Shown here: in pieces, positions 1-8,237 of the stretch
How the letters are laid out: each line of letters begins with the position of its first letter
Position numbering within the stretch: position 1 is the first letter of the stretch
DNA from: Mesorhizobium sp. M00.F.Ca.ET.216.01.1.1
Lineage (GTDB): Bacteria; Pseudomonadota; Alphaproteobacteria; Rhizobiales; Rhizobiaceae
Reading direction: 5' to 3'
DNA length: 64,000 bases
Assembly (NCBI RefSeq): GCF_004010325.2
Contig: NZ_SADR02000009.1
Location: forward strand, 124,001 to 188,000
Notes under the pieces: generated by a model
Seen by the model: only the letters and a program-made list of their open reading frames with translations
Database searches by the model: none
Told to the model about the DNA's origin: nothing
Position numbers and translations under genes: made by a program

Positions 1-3000
1 GCCGCGGCGGCCCATGATCGGCGGGGCGAGATGGAATTCTAGCTTCTCGTAGCTCTGGAACTGTTTTCCCAATTCGGCGGCGAAGGAGCCGTCGGTATAG
101 AGCCGCGCCACCTCATATTCGTCCTTGATCGCCATCAGCTTGAACAGGTTCCTCGCGGCGGCCTCGGTCACCGTGGTCGAACCCGGCACGGCCTTGGCTT
201 CGGCCTGGCGCAACGCAGCCAGCTTGTCGGCATAGCGCTTGCCGTAGGCGGCATTCTGATAGGCGGTCAGAAAGGCGACGCGGCGGGCAATGATGTCGTC
301 CAGCGTCTCGGCAATTGCGGTGCTCTCAGTGGCCTTGCCGGGCTGGGCGACGAGGCTGCGCACGAAATCGGGCTGGTGGGCAGCGCGGCGGCCCCAGCGG
401 AAGGCGGCGATGTTCATTGCCACCGCCTCGCCGTTGAGTTCGATCGCTTTCTCGACCGCCTCGGCCGACAGCGGCAGGCCGCCGTGCTGGAAGGCGAAGC
501 CGAGCATGAACATGTTGGCGCCGAGCGAATTGCCGAACAGCGCGGTGGCGGTGCGGGTGGCGTCGAAGAAATGCGTTCTGTCGTCGCCGGCGGCGGCACG
601 AATCGCCTTTTTCAGCCGCTCGACGGGCAGCGAGAAATCGGCCGATCGGGCGAACTCGCCAGGCATGATCTCGGCAGTGTTGGCAAGGAAGATGGTGTGG
701 CCCTCGCGCACGGCGGCGAGCACCTTCTTGGCGCCGGACACGACAAGATCGCAGCCAAGAACGAGGTCGGCCTTCCCCGCAGAAACGCGGATGGCATGGA
801 TATCGTCCGGGGTGCGGGCGATGCGCACATGGGTGAACACCGAGCCGCCCTTCTGGGCAAGGCCGGCCATGTCGATCATGCCACAGCCCTTGTCTTCGAG
901 ATGGGCGGCCATGCCGAGCACTGCCCCGATGGTGACGACGCCTGTACCGCCGACGCCGTCGATGATCGCCGCCCAGCCTTGCTCGCCGAGCGGGAATTCT
1001 GCCGGCGTCGGCACGCCGGCGAGCGGGTCGGCCTTGCCGGCGATGCCATCGGCCCTCCTGATCCTGGCGCCATGCACGGTGACGAAGGACGGGCAGAAGC
1101 CGTTGACGCAAGAGAAATCCTTGTTGCAGCTCGACTGGTCGATCCTGCGCTTGCGGCCGAATTCGGTCTCGACCGGCTGGATCGAGACGCAGTTCGACTG
1201 CACCCCGCAATCGCCGCAACCCTCGCAAACCAGTTCGTTGATGAAGACACGCTTGTCGGGATCGGGGAAGGTGCCGCGCTTGCGGCGGCGGCGCTTCTCG
1301 GCAGCGCAGGTCTGGTCGTAGAGCAGCACCGACACGCCCTTGACCGCACGCAATTGGCGCTGCACGAGGCCGAGGTCGTCGCGGTGATGGACGGTGACGC
1401 CGGCGGGGAATTCGGCCTTGCCGGTATATTTTCCCGGCTCGTCGGTGACGATGGCGATGCGCCCGACACCTTCGGCCCGTACCTGCCTGACGATCATGTC
1501 CACAGTCAGGCCGCCTTCGTGCGGCTGGCCGCCGGTCATGGCGACGGCGTCGTTGTAGAGGATCTTGTAGGTGATGTTGGCATCCGTCGACAGCGCAAAG
1601 CGGATCGCCAGCACACCGGAGTGATTGTATGTGCCGTCGCCGAGATTCTGGAAGATGTGGTCGCGCTTCGAAAACGGTGCCTGGCCGACCCATTGCGCAC
1701 CCTCGCCGCCCATGGCGGTGAAGCCGACGGTATTACGGTCCATCCACAGCGCCATGAAGTGACAGCCGATGCCGGCGGCGGCGATCGAGCCCTCCGGCAC
1801 CTTGGTCGAGGAATTGTGCGGGCAGCCGGAACAGAAGAAGGGCGTGCGCGAGGCGATGTCGGTGGTGTCGGCGAGCATCGCCTGGAACTGGCGCAGTTTT
1901 GCCACCCGTGCGGCGATTTCTTCCGACGGGCCGATCGTCCTCAGTATCCTCTCGCCGAGCGCAATGGCGATCTCGTTAGGATCGAGCGCGCCCTTGGCCG
2001 GAAACAGCCAGTCGCCGCGCTCGTCCTTCTTGCCGACGATGACCGGCTGCGTCGCGGTGCCGTAGAGGCTTTCGCGCAGTTGCACCTCGATCAGCGATCG
2101 TTTCTCCTCGACGACGACGATGGTGTCGAGACCGCGGGAAAAGTCGGCAATGTGCTGAAGGTCGAGCGGCCACGGGCAACCGACCTTGAACAGCCGGATA
2201 CCGATGCGGTTGGCGGCCGCCTCGTCGATGCCGATGTCTTCCAGCGCCTGGCGGACGTCGAGATAGCTCTTGCCGATGGTGACGATGCCAAGCTTCGGGT
2301 TGCGGCCGCCCGAATAGACGATCCTGTTCAGCCCGTTGGCGTGGATGAAGGCCGACGCGGCGGCACGCTTGTGTTCATGCAGCCGCTCCTCCTGGCCGAG
2401 CATGTCGATCTCGTGGCGGATGTTGAGGCCGCCGGGCGGCATGTCGAATTCGGGGATGACGATATCAAGCCGGTCGAGCGAGGCATCGACGGAGGCCGTC
2501 GATTCGATGTTGTCCTTGACGCATTTGATCGCCGCCCAAGTGCCGGCGAAGCGCGACATGGCAAAGCCGTAGAGCCCGTAGTCGATGATCTCCTGGACGC
2601 CGGCCGGATTGAGGATCGGCACCATGGTGTCGACGAACAGGAATTCGGTGGCGTGGGCGTTGGTCGAGGATTCGGCCATGTGGTCGTCGCCCATCAGGGC
2701 AAGGACGCCGCCATGTTTCGATGAGCCGGCGAGGTTGGCGTGGCGAAACACGTCGCCGGAGCGGTCAACACCGGGCCCTTTGCCGTACCAGACCGAGAAC
2801 ACACCGTCATGGGTGCCCTCGCCCAGCAATTCGGTCTGCTGCGAACCCCAGCAAGCCGTCGCCGCGAGTTCTTCGTTGAGGCCGGGCTGGAAGACGATAT
2901 CCGACTGGGCCAGCTGCTTCTTGGCCTTCCACAACTGCATGTCGAGCCCGCCGAGCGGCGAGCCGCGATAGCCGGAGACAAAGCCGGCGGTGTTCAGTCC

Positions 3001-3123
3001 GGCCCGTCGGTCGCGTTCGCGCTGCATCAAAAGCATGCGGATGACCGCCTGCGCGCCAGAAAGGAAGATGCGCTCCTTTCCGAGATCAAACTTGTCGTCG
3101 AGCGCGACATCATGCAGCGTCAT
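1..3123 (-). CDS. Indolepyruvate ferredoxin oxidoreductase, fused alpha/beta chain (3' end outside window)
   Basis: Family role: oxidative decarboxylation of indolepyruvate and other aryl-pyruvates, made by transamination of aromatic amino acids, to aryl-acetyl-CoA with TPP and a ferredoxin-type electron acceptor in the cytoplasm. The frame is open from the ATG at 3123 to base 1 (1041 codons, no stop). Single-chain fused members are about 1150-1200 residues, so roughly 100-150 C-terminal residues lie outside. Visible: GYRGSPLGGLD near residue 50, CSGCPHNSST near 430, an iron-sulfur cysteine cluster CEGCGDCGVQSNC near 635, and GVGGTGVVTIG near 726 opening the gamma-type domain. An AGAGGA ribosome site 6 bases upstream fixes the start. 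The long plus-strand frames here are antisense shadows. It is read alone, with a 220-base gap to the next gene upstream. The family is clear; the true substrate range is inferred. Confidence 0.93.
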   Translation of the reverse strand, partial: MTLHDVALDDKFDLGKERIFLSGAQAVIRMLLMQRERDRRAGLNTAGFVSGYRGSPLGGLDMQLWKAKKQLAQSDIVFQPGLNEELAATACWGSQQTELLGEGTHDGVFSVWYGKGPGVDRSGDVFRHANLAGSSKHGGVLALMGDDHMAESSTNAHATEFLFVDTMVPILNPAGVQEIIDYGLYGFAMSRFAGTWAAIKCVKDNIESTASVDASLDRLDIVIPEFDMPPGGLNIRHEIDMLGQEERLHEHKRAAASAFIHANGLNRIVYSGGRNPKLGIVTIGKSYLDVRQALEDIGIDEAAANRIGIRLFKVGCPWPLDLQHIADFSRGLDTIVVVEEKRSLIEVQLRESLYGTATQPVIVGKKDERGDWLFPAKGALDPNEIAIALGERILRTIGPSEEIAARVAKLRQFQAMLADTTDIASRTPFFCSGCPHNSSTKVPEGSIAAAGIGCHFMALWMDRNTVGFTAMGGEGAQWVGQAPFSKRDHIFQNLGDGTYNHSGVLAIRFALSTDANITYKILYNDAVAMTGGQPHEGGLTVDMIVRQVRAEGVGRIAIVTDEPGKYTGKAEFPAGVTVHHRDDLGLVQRQLRAVKGVSVLLYDQTCAAEKRRRRKRGTFPDPDKRVFINELVCEGCGDCGVQSNCVSIQPVETEFGRKRRIDQSSCNKDFSCVNGFCPSFVTVHGARIRRADGIAGKADPLAGVPTPAEFPLGEQGWAAIIDGVGGTGVVTIGAVLGMAAHLEDKGCGMIDMAGLAQKGGSVFTHVRIARTPDDIHAIRVSAGKADLVLGCDLVVSGAKKVLAAVREGHTIFLANTAEIMPGEFARSADFSLPVERLKKAIRAAAGDDRTHFFDATRTATALFGNSLGANMFMLGFAFQHGGLPLSAEAVEKAIELNGEAVAMNIAAFRWGRRAAHQPDFVRSLVAQPGKATESTAIAETLDDIIARRVAFLTAYQNAAYGKRYADKLAALRQAEAKAVPGSTTVTEAAARNLFKLMAIKDEYEVARLYTDGSFAAELGKQFQSYEKLEFHLAPPIMGRRG

Positions 3124-3343
3124 CAGGCATTTCCTCTGCGGAGGCGCGCTCGAAACACGCAGCCAACGTCGGAGTCGGATGCCGCAGTCTTTCTTCCCTT
3201 GCCGGGCAGGTCAAACAAAATCGAGAGCGCCAGCCAATGCGCAATGAACGATCCAGCGCGCGCCAGCCAGCGTATGAAAACTGCCCGGCCGCCGCGCCAG
3301 AGCAAAGGATGTTCCGGCGGTGCATCGAGCGGGCGAAAACGCG

Positions 3344-3874
3344 TCAGGCCGCCTTCGGACAATCGGGCTTCGGCTCGCCCGGCAGCTTACCGTCGACGTG
3401 GCCGGCCAGGTCCTTGTTGAGTTCGTAGACTGGCCCGGCGACCAGAGGCCGGTCGGGCAGGACCGACTGGTCGAGCGACGAGGTCAGCGTGGTCTCGAAG
3501 CTCTGCAACAATTTACCGCTGGAATCCTCGATGCGGATCGACACCGCATAGGGCTTGTCCTTGACAACACAGGAAAGCGGCGGGCTGGTCAGCGTCACAT
3601 GCGGCAGCTTCGGCCATATCTTCTGGTTGACGATGATCGGATCGCCGCCGGCCGGGTTCTGGAAGCTGACCACCGCGACCTGGCCTTCACCCACAGGCCG
3701 CAGCGGATTGAGGGTGATGACATAGGTGGCGATGCCCAGGCGGTAGTTGAATTCGAACAGCTTCCCGGAAATGGCGAACAACTGATCCTTGCCGGAATCG
3801 CGGCAGGCACCAACGGCCGCGGCTGCAAGCAAGGCTACGCCGAAAACGATCGAACGCGAAAGTTTGCTAAACAT
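3344..3874 (-). CDS. Putative lipoprotein, unknown function
   Basis: 176 residues. An N-terminal hydrophobic segment (about residues 7-22) ends in VGAC, an acceptable lipobox, so the mature protein is probably lipidated at that cysteine and attached to a membrane outside the cytoplasm. The rest is soluble and beta-rich in appearance, with two further cysteines (around LSCVV and the C-terminal PDCPKAA) that could pair. I do not recognise the domain. The start at 3874 is chosen because GGGAGG lies 7 bases upstream and the lipoprotein signal begins directly after it; a longer frame reaching 3988 would put the signal in the middle of the protein. The gene overlaps the last 8 bases of the CGNR regulator gene, so the two are probably co-transcribed. 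Confidence 0.75.
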   Translation of the reverse strand: MFSKLSRSIVFGVALLAAAAVGACRDSGKDQLFAISGKLFEFNYRLGIATYVITLNPLRPVGEGQVAVVSFQNPAGGDPIIVNQKIWPKLPHVTLTSPPLSCVVKDKPYAVSIRIEDSSGKLLQSFETTLTSSLDQSVLPDRPLVAGPVYELNKDLAGHVDGKLPGEPKPDCPKAA

Positions 3875-4475
3875 TGATGACCTCCCTGGCCGCCGTGCGG
3901 CGGCGATAGTGACGGCTTGCCTTCTGACGGTTGCCGCATACCGCCATATCGCACCAAAGGCGGCTGGAATTGCGGCTGCGGTCGACAAACAGCCAGCTGC
4001 AATTGGGACAGATCCTCAACCTGGCGATGGTATCTTCACGCAGCAGCGACAGCGCCGAGACGGCCAGCGCCGCCTCGAAGGCGATCGGCGTCGCCGGATC
4101 GCCGAAAGGCTTTCCCGGCGCGCCAATTTCGGTGCGGCTGCGCGCCAGGCCATCGGCGCAGGCCTTGAGGAAGCCTGGCAGCTCGCCGGTGGCAATCGCG
4201 CCTTTCGACACTGCGCGGCGAAACAGGCTGTCGGTCGCCTCGCGAATCGACAGCACCACCGGCGCGATTTCCGCCGGCGACGGCGCTGCCAGCCGCCTGC
4301 CGCCAAGTTCTGCGGCGCGAAAGGCGCTTGCCGCGTCTGCGAACCGGGCAATCTCGGCCGGATCGTCGAAACGATCGAAGGTCTTTTCCGGATCGTCACG
4401 CAACACGACGGTGTTTGCCGCATCGAGCGCAAGAATGCCGCCAGTGAAGCGGTGTGGCGTCCAGGATACCGTCAT
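3867..4475 (-). CDS. CGNR zinc-finger protein with ABATE domain, putative transcription regulator
   Basis: 202 residues. The N-terminal part (about 1-150) fits the ABATE domain, named for putative stress-response regulators. The C-terminus has the CGNR zinc finger: CPNC near residue 157, then C and C within WCDMAVCGNRQKASRHYRR near 173-190, giving four cysteines for one zinc ion and a basic tail for DNA contact. Regulation by the family is assumed rather than shown for most members. No Shine-Dalgarno sequence lies before the ATG, and a possible -10 (TAGATT, minus strand) ends only about 10 bases upstream, so the transcript may be nearly leaderless. It is coupled to the downstream lipoprotein gene by an 8-base overlap. 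An inverted repeat (4483-4518) overlaps its putative promoter. Confidence 0.85.
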   Translation of the reverse strand: MTVSWTPHRFTGGILALDAANTVVLRDDPEKTFDRFDDPAEIARFADAASAFRAAELGGRRLAAPSPAEIAPVVLSIREATDSLFRRAVSKGAIATGELPGFLKACADGLARSRTEIGAPGKPFGDPATPIAFEAALAVSALSLLREDTIARLRICPNCSWLFVDRSRNSSRLWCDMAVCGNRQKASRHYRRRTAAREVINV

Positions 4476-4482
4476 GCGCTGA

Positions 4483-4518
4483 AATCTAACCGATAAATCG
4501 CATTTGACAAGTTAGATT
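4483..4518 (-). promoter_or_regulatory. Putative promoter and operator of the CGNR gene
   Basis: AATCTAAC (4483-4490) and GTTAGATT (4511-4518) are perfect 8-base inverted copies 20 bases apart. On the minus strand a TTGTCA-like -35 and TAGATT -10 with a 16-base spacer fall within this stretch, and the -10 coincides with one half-site. This layout suggests a dimeric regulator, possibly CGNR itself, controlling the gene. Promoter strength and binding are inferred only from the sequence. Confidence 0.4.
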
Positions 4519-4563
4519 CCGAATGCGACGCTCCTTACGGGTGCGGCCGTCGCCACCTTTGTT

Positions 4564-4612
4564 TTGAGCATGTCGTCGTCCCAAACCGCTTCGCACTTTG
4601 GGCGGCATGCTC
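4564..4612. repeat. Dispersed imperfect palindrome, family GGGCGGCATGC, copy A
   Basis: About 50 bases with outer arms GCATG...CATGC and inner CCCAAA...TTTGGG, so the transcript can fold into a hairpin. Related copies are at 14107-14149, 17368-17413 and 53971-54018. It ends 12 bases before the start codon of the LivH-like gene. Confidence 0.7.
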
Positions 4613-4624
4613 CGAGGGTCTTGC

Positions 4625-5530
4625 ATGCTCTATTTCTTCCAACAGGTTCTGAACGGCCTGCATTCCGGCGCGCTCTATGCGCTGCTTGCCTTCGGCTACG
4701 TGCTGACCAATGGCATCCTGCACCGGACCAATCTCGCCTATGGCGCGCTGTTCGCTTTTTGCGGGCATGCGATGATCCTCACCGCAGCCTTCGGCTATCA
4801 GGCGCTATGGCTGACATTGTTTGCTTCCGTTGCGCTCGGTGTCGTGGCGGCTTTCCTTTATGCGGCGCTGATCAGCCACGTCCTGTCGCGCAGCGTCTTC
4901 GAACCCTTGGCCGATCGCGCGCCCAACGCGATCGTGGTGACGACGCTGGGCATATTGCTGGTGCTTTCGGAAGCAAGCCGCATTGCCGCCGACACGCACG
5001 ATCTGTGGTTGCCGCCGATGCTGGCTCAACCGGTCATTTTCGCGCAGAATGCAGGCTTCAAGGCGACGCTGACGCTGATCCAGCTGCTCGACTGCGCGGC
5101 CGTGCTGGCGGCCATTGTGCTGGCCGCATGGGCCTTCGCATATTCGAGCTTCGGCCGGAGCTGGCGCGCCGTATCCGACGATCCCAAGGCCGCGGCCATG
5201 TGCGGCGTCGACGTGCGCGCCGTCTTCCGGCACGCGGTGCTCTTCGGCGGCCTCTGCGCGGCGCTGGCCGGTGTGCTTGCCGGCTTCTATTACGGCAATA
5301 TCAGCTTCGGCACCGGGCTGGTCTACGGGCTGAAGATCCTGTTCGTGACCGCTGTCGGCGGCTATCTCTCGCCGTCGCGTGCAGCGCTTGGCGCAGCCGC
5401 TTTCGGCATGGCCGAATCGCTGTGGGCCGGCTACTTCCCGATCGAATGGCGCGACGCCTGGATGTATGCGTTCCTTGTCGTCATGCTGATGCTTGTCGGC
5501 GCCGGCCGCGACACCGCCAAGATCGTCTGA
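4625..5530 (+). CDS. Branched-chain amino acid ABC transporter permease, LivH type (orphan)
   Basis: 301 residues, almost entirely hydrophobic, with about eight membrane segments. The opening QQVLNGLHSGALYALLAFGY is the typical N-terminus of LivH/BraD permeases, and the EAA-like loop (YSSFGRSWRAVSDDPKAAAM) follows near residue 175. In this family LivH pairs with LivM, two ATPases (LivG, LivF) and a periplasmic binding protein; none of these is adjacent. The start at 4625 is preferred because GAGGGT lies 5 bases upstream, whereas an upstream ATG in frame at 4598 falls inside the dispersed repeat. Either partners are encoded elsewhere or this is a remnant of a dismantled operon. No frame damage is visible. 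Confidence 0.85.
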   Translation: MLYFFQQVLNGLHSGALYALLAFGYVLTNGILHRTNLAYGALFAFCGHAMILTAAFGYQALWLTLFASVALGVVAAFLYAALISHVLSRSVFEPLADRAPNAIVVTTLGILLVLSEASRIAADTHDLWLPPMLAQPVIFAQNAGFKATLTLIQLLDCAAVLAAIVLAAWAFAYSSFGRSWRAVSDDPKAAAMCGVDVRAVFRHAVLFGGLCAALAGVLAGFYYGNISFGTGLVYGLKILFVTAVGGYLSPSRAALGAAAFGMAESLWAGYFPIEWRDAWMYAFLVVMLMLVGAGRDTAKIV

Positions 5531-5710
5531 CCTGTCAGACTTTGGTTGCATGCCGCACGGTCATCCAGCGGTTTTTGCTCACTCTTGTCTCACAACAGCG
5601 TTTACCGATCTCTCCCGTGTTGACCCGCCGGGCCACGCACTGCATACCGTTGGGCCACAGCGGCGCGACGGAAAGGGAACCAGCACGCCACTGACACAAG
5701 GGAGGAATGC

Positions 5711-6316
5711 ATGGAAGGGCCGCTCGCTCTGTCACGGGGCATCGACCGCCTCAACGAGTTCGTCGGCAAATGGGTCTCGTGGCTGATCCTGCTGGCAATC
5801 CTCGTAAGCGCCGCCAATGCCGTCATCCGCAAGGTCTTCGACATGTCTTCGAATGCCTGGCTGGAGCTGCAATGGTACCTGTTCGGCGCCGCCTTCATGC
5901 TGGCCGCCGCCTACACACTGAAGCAGAACGACCACATCCGCATCGACATCGTCTACGGCATGTTCTCGCGCCGCGTGCAGCACTGGATCGACCTTCTCGG
6001 CCACGTCTTTTTCCTGATGCCGTTCGTGACGCTGATGGTGGTCTATTTCGTTCCCTATGTGTCGCTGTCGTTTCGCAGCGGCGAAATGTCGAACAATTCC
6101 GGCGGGCTGATCATCTGGCCTGCAAAGGCCATCCTGCTGGCCGGCTTCTTCCTGCTGGCGCTCCAGGGCATTTCCGAGATCATCAAGAAGATCGCCATCA
6201 TGCGCGGCCACATGGATGATCCCACTCCGTTCATATCGGTGCATGAGCAGGCCGAGCTCGAAGCGAAAGCGCTCGCCGAAGATGCGAAAGCGCTGGCCGA
6301 CGAGGTGCGCTCATGA
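5711..6316 (+). CDS. TRAP transporter small permease subunit, DctQ type
   Basis: 201 residues with four predicted membrane helices, the DctQ architecture. In TRAP transporters this subunit joins the large DctM subunit to form the sodium-driven inner-membrane importer that receives substrate from a periplasmic binding protein. The C-terminal 30 residues are a charged, Ala/Glu-rich tail with a repeated EAKALAEDAKALADE pattern likely to form a cytoplasmic helix. The start has GGGAGGA a few bases upstream. The stop overlaps the dctM start by 4 bases (ATGA), so the two are translationally coupled. The likely partner binding protein is at 9350-10459 on the opposite strand. Confidence 0.9.
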   Translation: MEGPLALSRGIDRLNEFVGKWVSWLILLAILVSAANAVIRKVFDMSSNAWLELQWYLFGAAFMLAAAYTLKQNDHIRIDIVYGMFSRRVQHWIDLLGHVFFLMPFVTLMVVYFVPYVSLSFRSGEMSNNSGGLIIWPAKAILLAGFFLLALQGISEIIKKIAIMRGHMDDPTPFISVHEQAELEAKALAEDAKALADEVRS

Positions 6317-8118
6317 TGGAGTTCATCGCCCAGAACATGGCGCCGATCATGTTCGCCTCGCTGATCATCTTCCTGCTGATCGGCTATCCGGTCGCCTTCT
6401 CGCTCGCCGCCAACGGCCTGATGTTCTTCTTCATCGGCGTCCTGCTGTCGCCCTATTCGGGCGGTTCGATCAATCTCGCGTGGCCGCTGCTCCACGCACT
6501 GCCGGATAATTTCTACGGCAGCCGGGTGATGTCGAACGACACGCTATTGGCCATCCCGTTCTTCACCTTCATGGGCATCGTGCTCGAACGATCGGGCATG
6601 GCCGAAGACCTGCTCGAAACGATCGGCCAGCTGTTCGGGCCGATCCGCGGCGGCCTCGCCTATGCCGTGATCTTCGTCGGCGCGCTGCTGGCCGCAACCA
6701 CCGGCGTGGTGGCAGCCTCCGTCATCGCCATGGGACTGATCTCGCTGCCGATCATGCTGCGTTACGGCTACGACCGGCGGCTGGCGTCCGGCGTCATCGC
6801 GGCGTCCGGCACGCTCGCCCAGATCATCCCGCCGTCGCTGGTGCTGATCGTGCTTGCCGACCAACTCGGCCGCTCGGTCGGCGACATGTACAAGGGCGCG
6901 CTGATCCCCGGCCTCATCCTGACCGGCATCTACATGGCCTACATCCTGATCATGTCGATCGTCCGGCCGAAGTCGATGCCGGCGCTGCCGCTGAAAGCCC
7001 GCACGCTCGGCCATGGCGTGCTGTCGTTGCTGGCGGCGCTGCTGGCAACGATCGTGGTTTCCTACGCGGCCTATCGCTATCTTGCGCCGACGCATGGCGA
7101 CAATGCCGACATCCTCGGTGCCACCATTGGCGTGATCTTCATCTATGTGGTGGCGATCGCCGACAAGGGCCTGAACATCAATGTGATGTCCAGGCTGGCG
7201 CAGCAGGTGGTCATCGTGCTGATCCCGCCGCTGGCGCTGATCTTCCTGGTGCTAGGCACCATTTTTCTCGGCATCGCCACGCCAACCGAAGGCGGCGCCA
7301 TGGGCGCGGTCGGCGCTCTGGCCATGGCGGCAATGAAGGGGCGATTGTCGCTCGACGTGGTCAAACAGGCACTGGCCTCGACGACAAGGCTGTCGTCGTT
7401 CGTGCTGTTCATCCTGATCGGCGCGCGGGTATTTTCGCTCACCTTCTACGGCGTCAACGGCCATGTCTGGGTGGAGCACCTTTTGACATCGCTGCCGGGT
7501 GGCAAGGTCGGCTTCCTGATTGGCGTCAACATGCTCGTCTTCTTCCTCGCCTTCTTCCTGGACTTCTTCGAGCTCGCTTTCATTATCGTGCCGCTGCTGG
7601 CGCCGGCTGCCGACAAGCTCGGCATCGACCTGATCTGGTTTGGGGTGCTGCTCGGCGTCAACATGCAGACCAGCTTCATGCACCCGCCCTTCGGCTTCGC
7701 GCTGTTCTACCTGCGTTCGGTCGCCGCCCGCGTGCCCTATCTCGACCGCCTCACCGGCAAGACGGTGCAGCCGATCACCACCGGCCAGATCTATTGGGGC
7801 GCGGTGCCCTTCGTTTGCATCCAGGTTGTCATGATTGGGCTGACCATCGCCTTCCCGCAGATGGTGATGCACTACAAGGGCATCGTCGTCGATCCGGGCA
7901 CGATCAACCTCCAGGTGCCGGAATTGCCGGGCCTTGGCCTGTCGCCGCCCGGCACGCCGCCGGCCGACGGCAATAGCCCACCAGCCAATGGCGGCACGAC
8001 CCCGGCACCATCGTCAGGAACGGATCTGTCGCAACCGCCGAGTTTCGACGAAACGCCCCCTGCCAAACCAGCGGCACCGGCGGCGCCGGACCTGTCGCAG
8101 CCACCTAACTTCAATTGA
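6313..8118 (+). CDS. TRAP transporter large permease subunit, DctM type, with proline-rich C-terminal tail
   Basis: 601 residues. Many hydrophobic segments give the 12 or more membrane helices of DctM, the ion-coupled translocating subunit. It belongs to the long (about 600 residue) DctM subgroup rather than the usual 430-residue form. The last 65 residues are a hydrophilic tail rich in Pro, Ala and Gly in which DLSQPPSF and DLSQPPNF occur as two copies of one short motif; such a tail is not part of the core transporter. The start overlaps dctQ by 4 bases; ATG at 6316 is also possible. A dispersed repeat begins 6 bases after the stop. Substrate is inferred from the nearby TakP-like binding protein to be an organic (keto-)acid. 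Confidence 0.92.
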   Translation: MMEFIAQNMAPIMFASLIIFLLIGYPVAFSLAANGLMFFFIGVLLSPYSGGSINLAWPLLHALPDNFYGSRVMSNDTLLAIPFFTFMGIVLERSGMAEDLLETIGQLFGPIRGGLAYAVIFVGALLAATTGVVAASVIAMGLISLPIMLRYGYDRRLASGVIAASGTLAQIIPPSLVLIVLADQLGRSVGDMYKGALIPGLILTGIYMAYILIMSIVRPKSMPALPLKARTLGHGVLSLLAALLATIVVSYAAYRYLAPTHGDNADILGATIGVIFIYVVAIADKGLNINVMSRLAQQVVIVLIPPLALIFLVLGTIFLGIATPTEGGAMGAVGALAMAAMKGRLSLDVVKQALASTTRLSSFVLFILIGARVFSLTFYGVNGHVWVEHLLTSLPGGKVGFLIGVNMLVFFLAFFLDFFELAFIIVPLLAPAADKLGIDLIWFGVLLGVNMQTSFMHPPFGFALFYLRSVAARVPYLDRLTGKTVQPITTGQIYWGAVPFVCIQVVMIGLTIAFPQMVMHYKGIVVDPGTINLQVPELPGLGLSPPGTPPADGNSPPANGGTTPAPSSGTDLSQPPSFDETPPAKPAAPAAPDLSQPPNFN

Positions 8119-8123
8119 TGCCA

Positions 8124-8221
8124 TAGCGCCGCGCGTCCTTTCGGACGCGCAAAGGACGCTGTAGAATATTTATTTGCGCATGATCCTTTCCGAAATCGAT
8201 CCCGATTTCGGGGTCATGCGC
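8124..8221. repeat. Dispersed double-palindrome repeat, copy 1
   Basis: Two hairpins in series: GCGCGTCCTTTCGGACGCGC, then GCGCATGATC...GGGTCATGCGC around CGAAATCGATCCCGATTTCG. A second copy with the same order lies at 30805-30910. It ends 16 bases before the next gene's start. Confidence 0.85.
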
Positions 8222-8237
8222 CAGGGGTGCTACAGTC

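Noticed and set aside
326..1693. Open frame of 455 codons on the minus strand
   Set aside because: Arg- and Pro-rich translation in the wrong frame of the same oxidoreductase gene.
376..2724. Open frame of 782 codons on the plus strand
   Set aside because: Antisense shadow of the indolepyruvate ferredoxin oxidoreductase gene; the minus strand gives the recognisable protein with iron-sulfur motifs.
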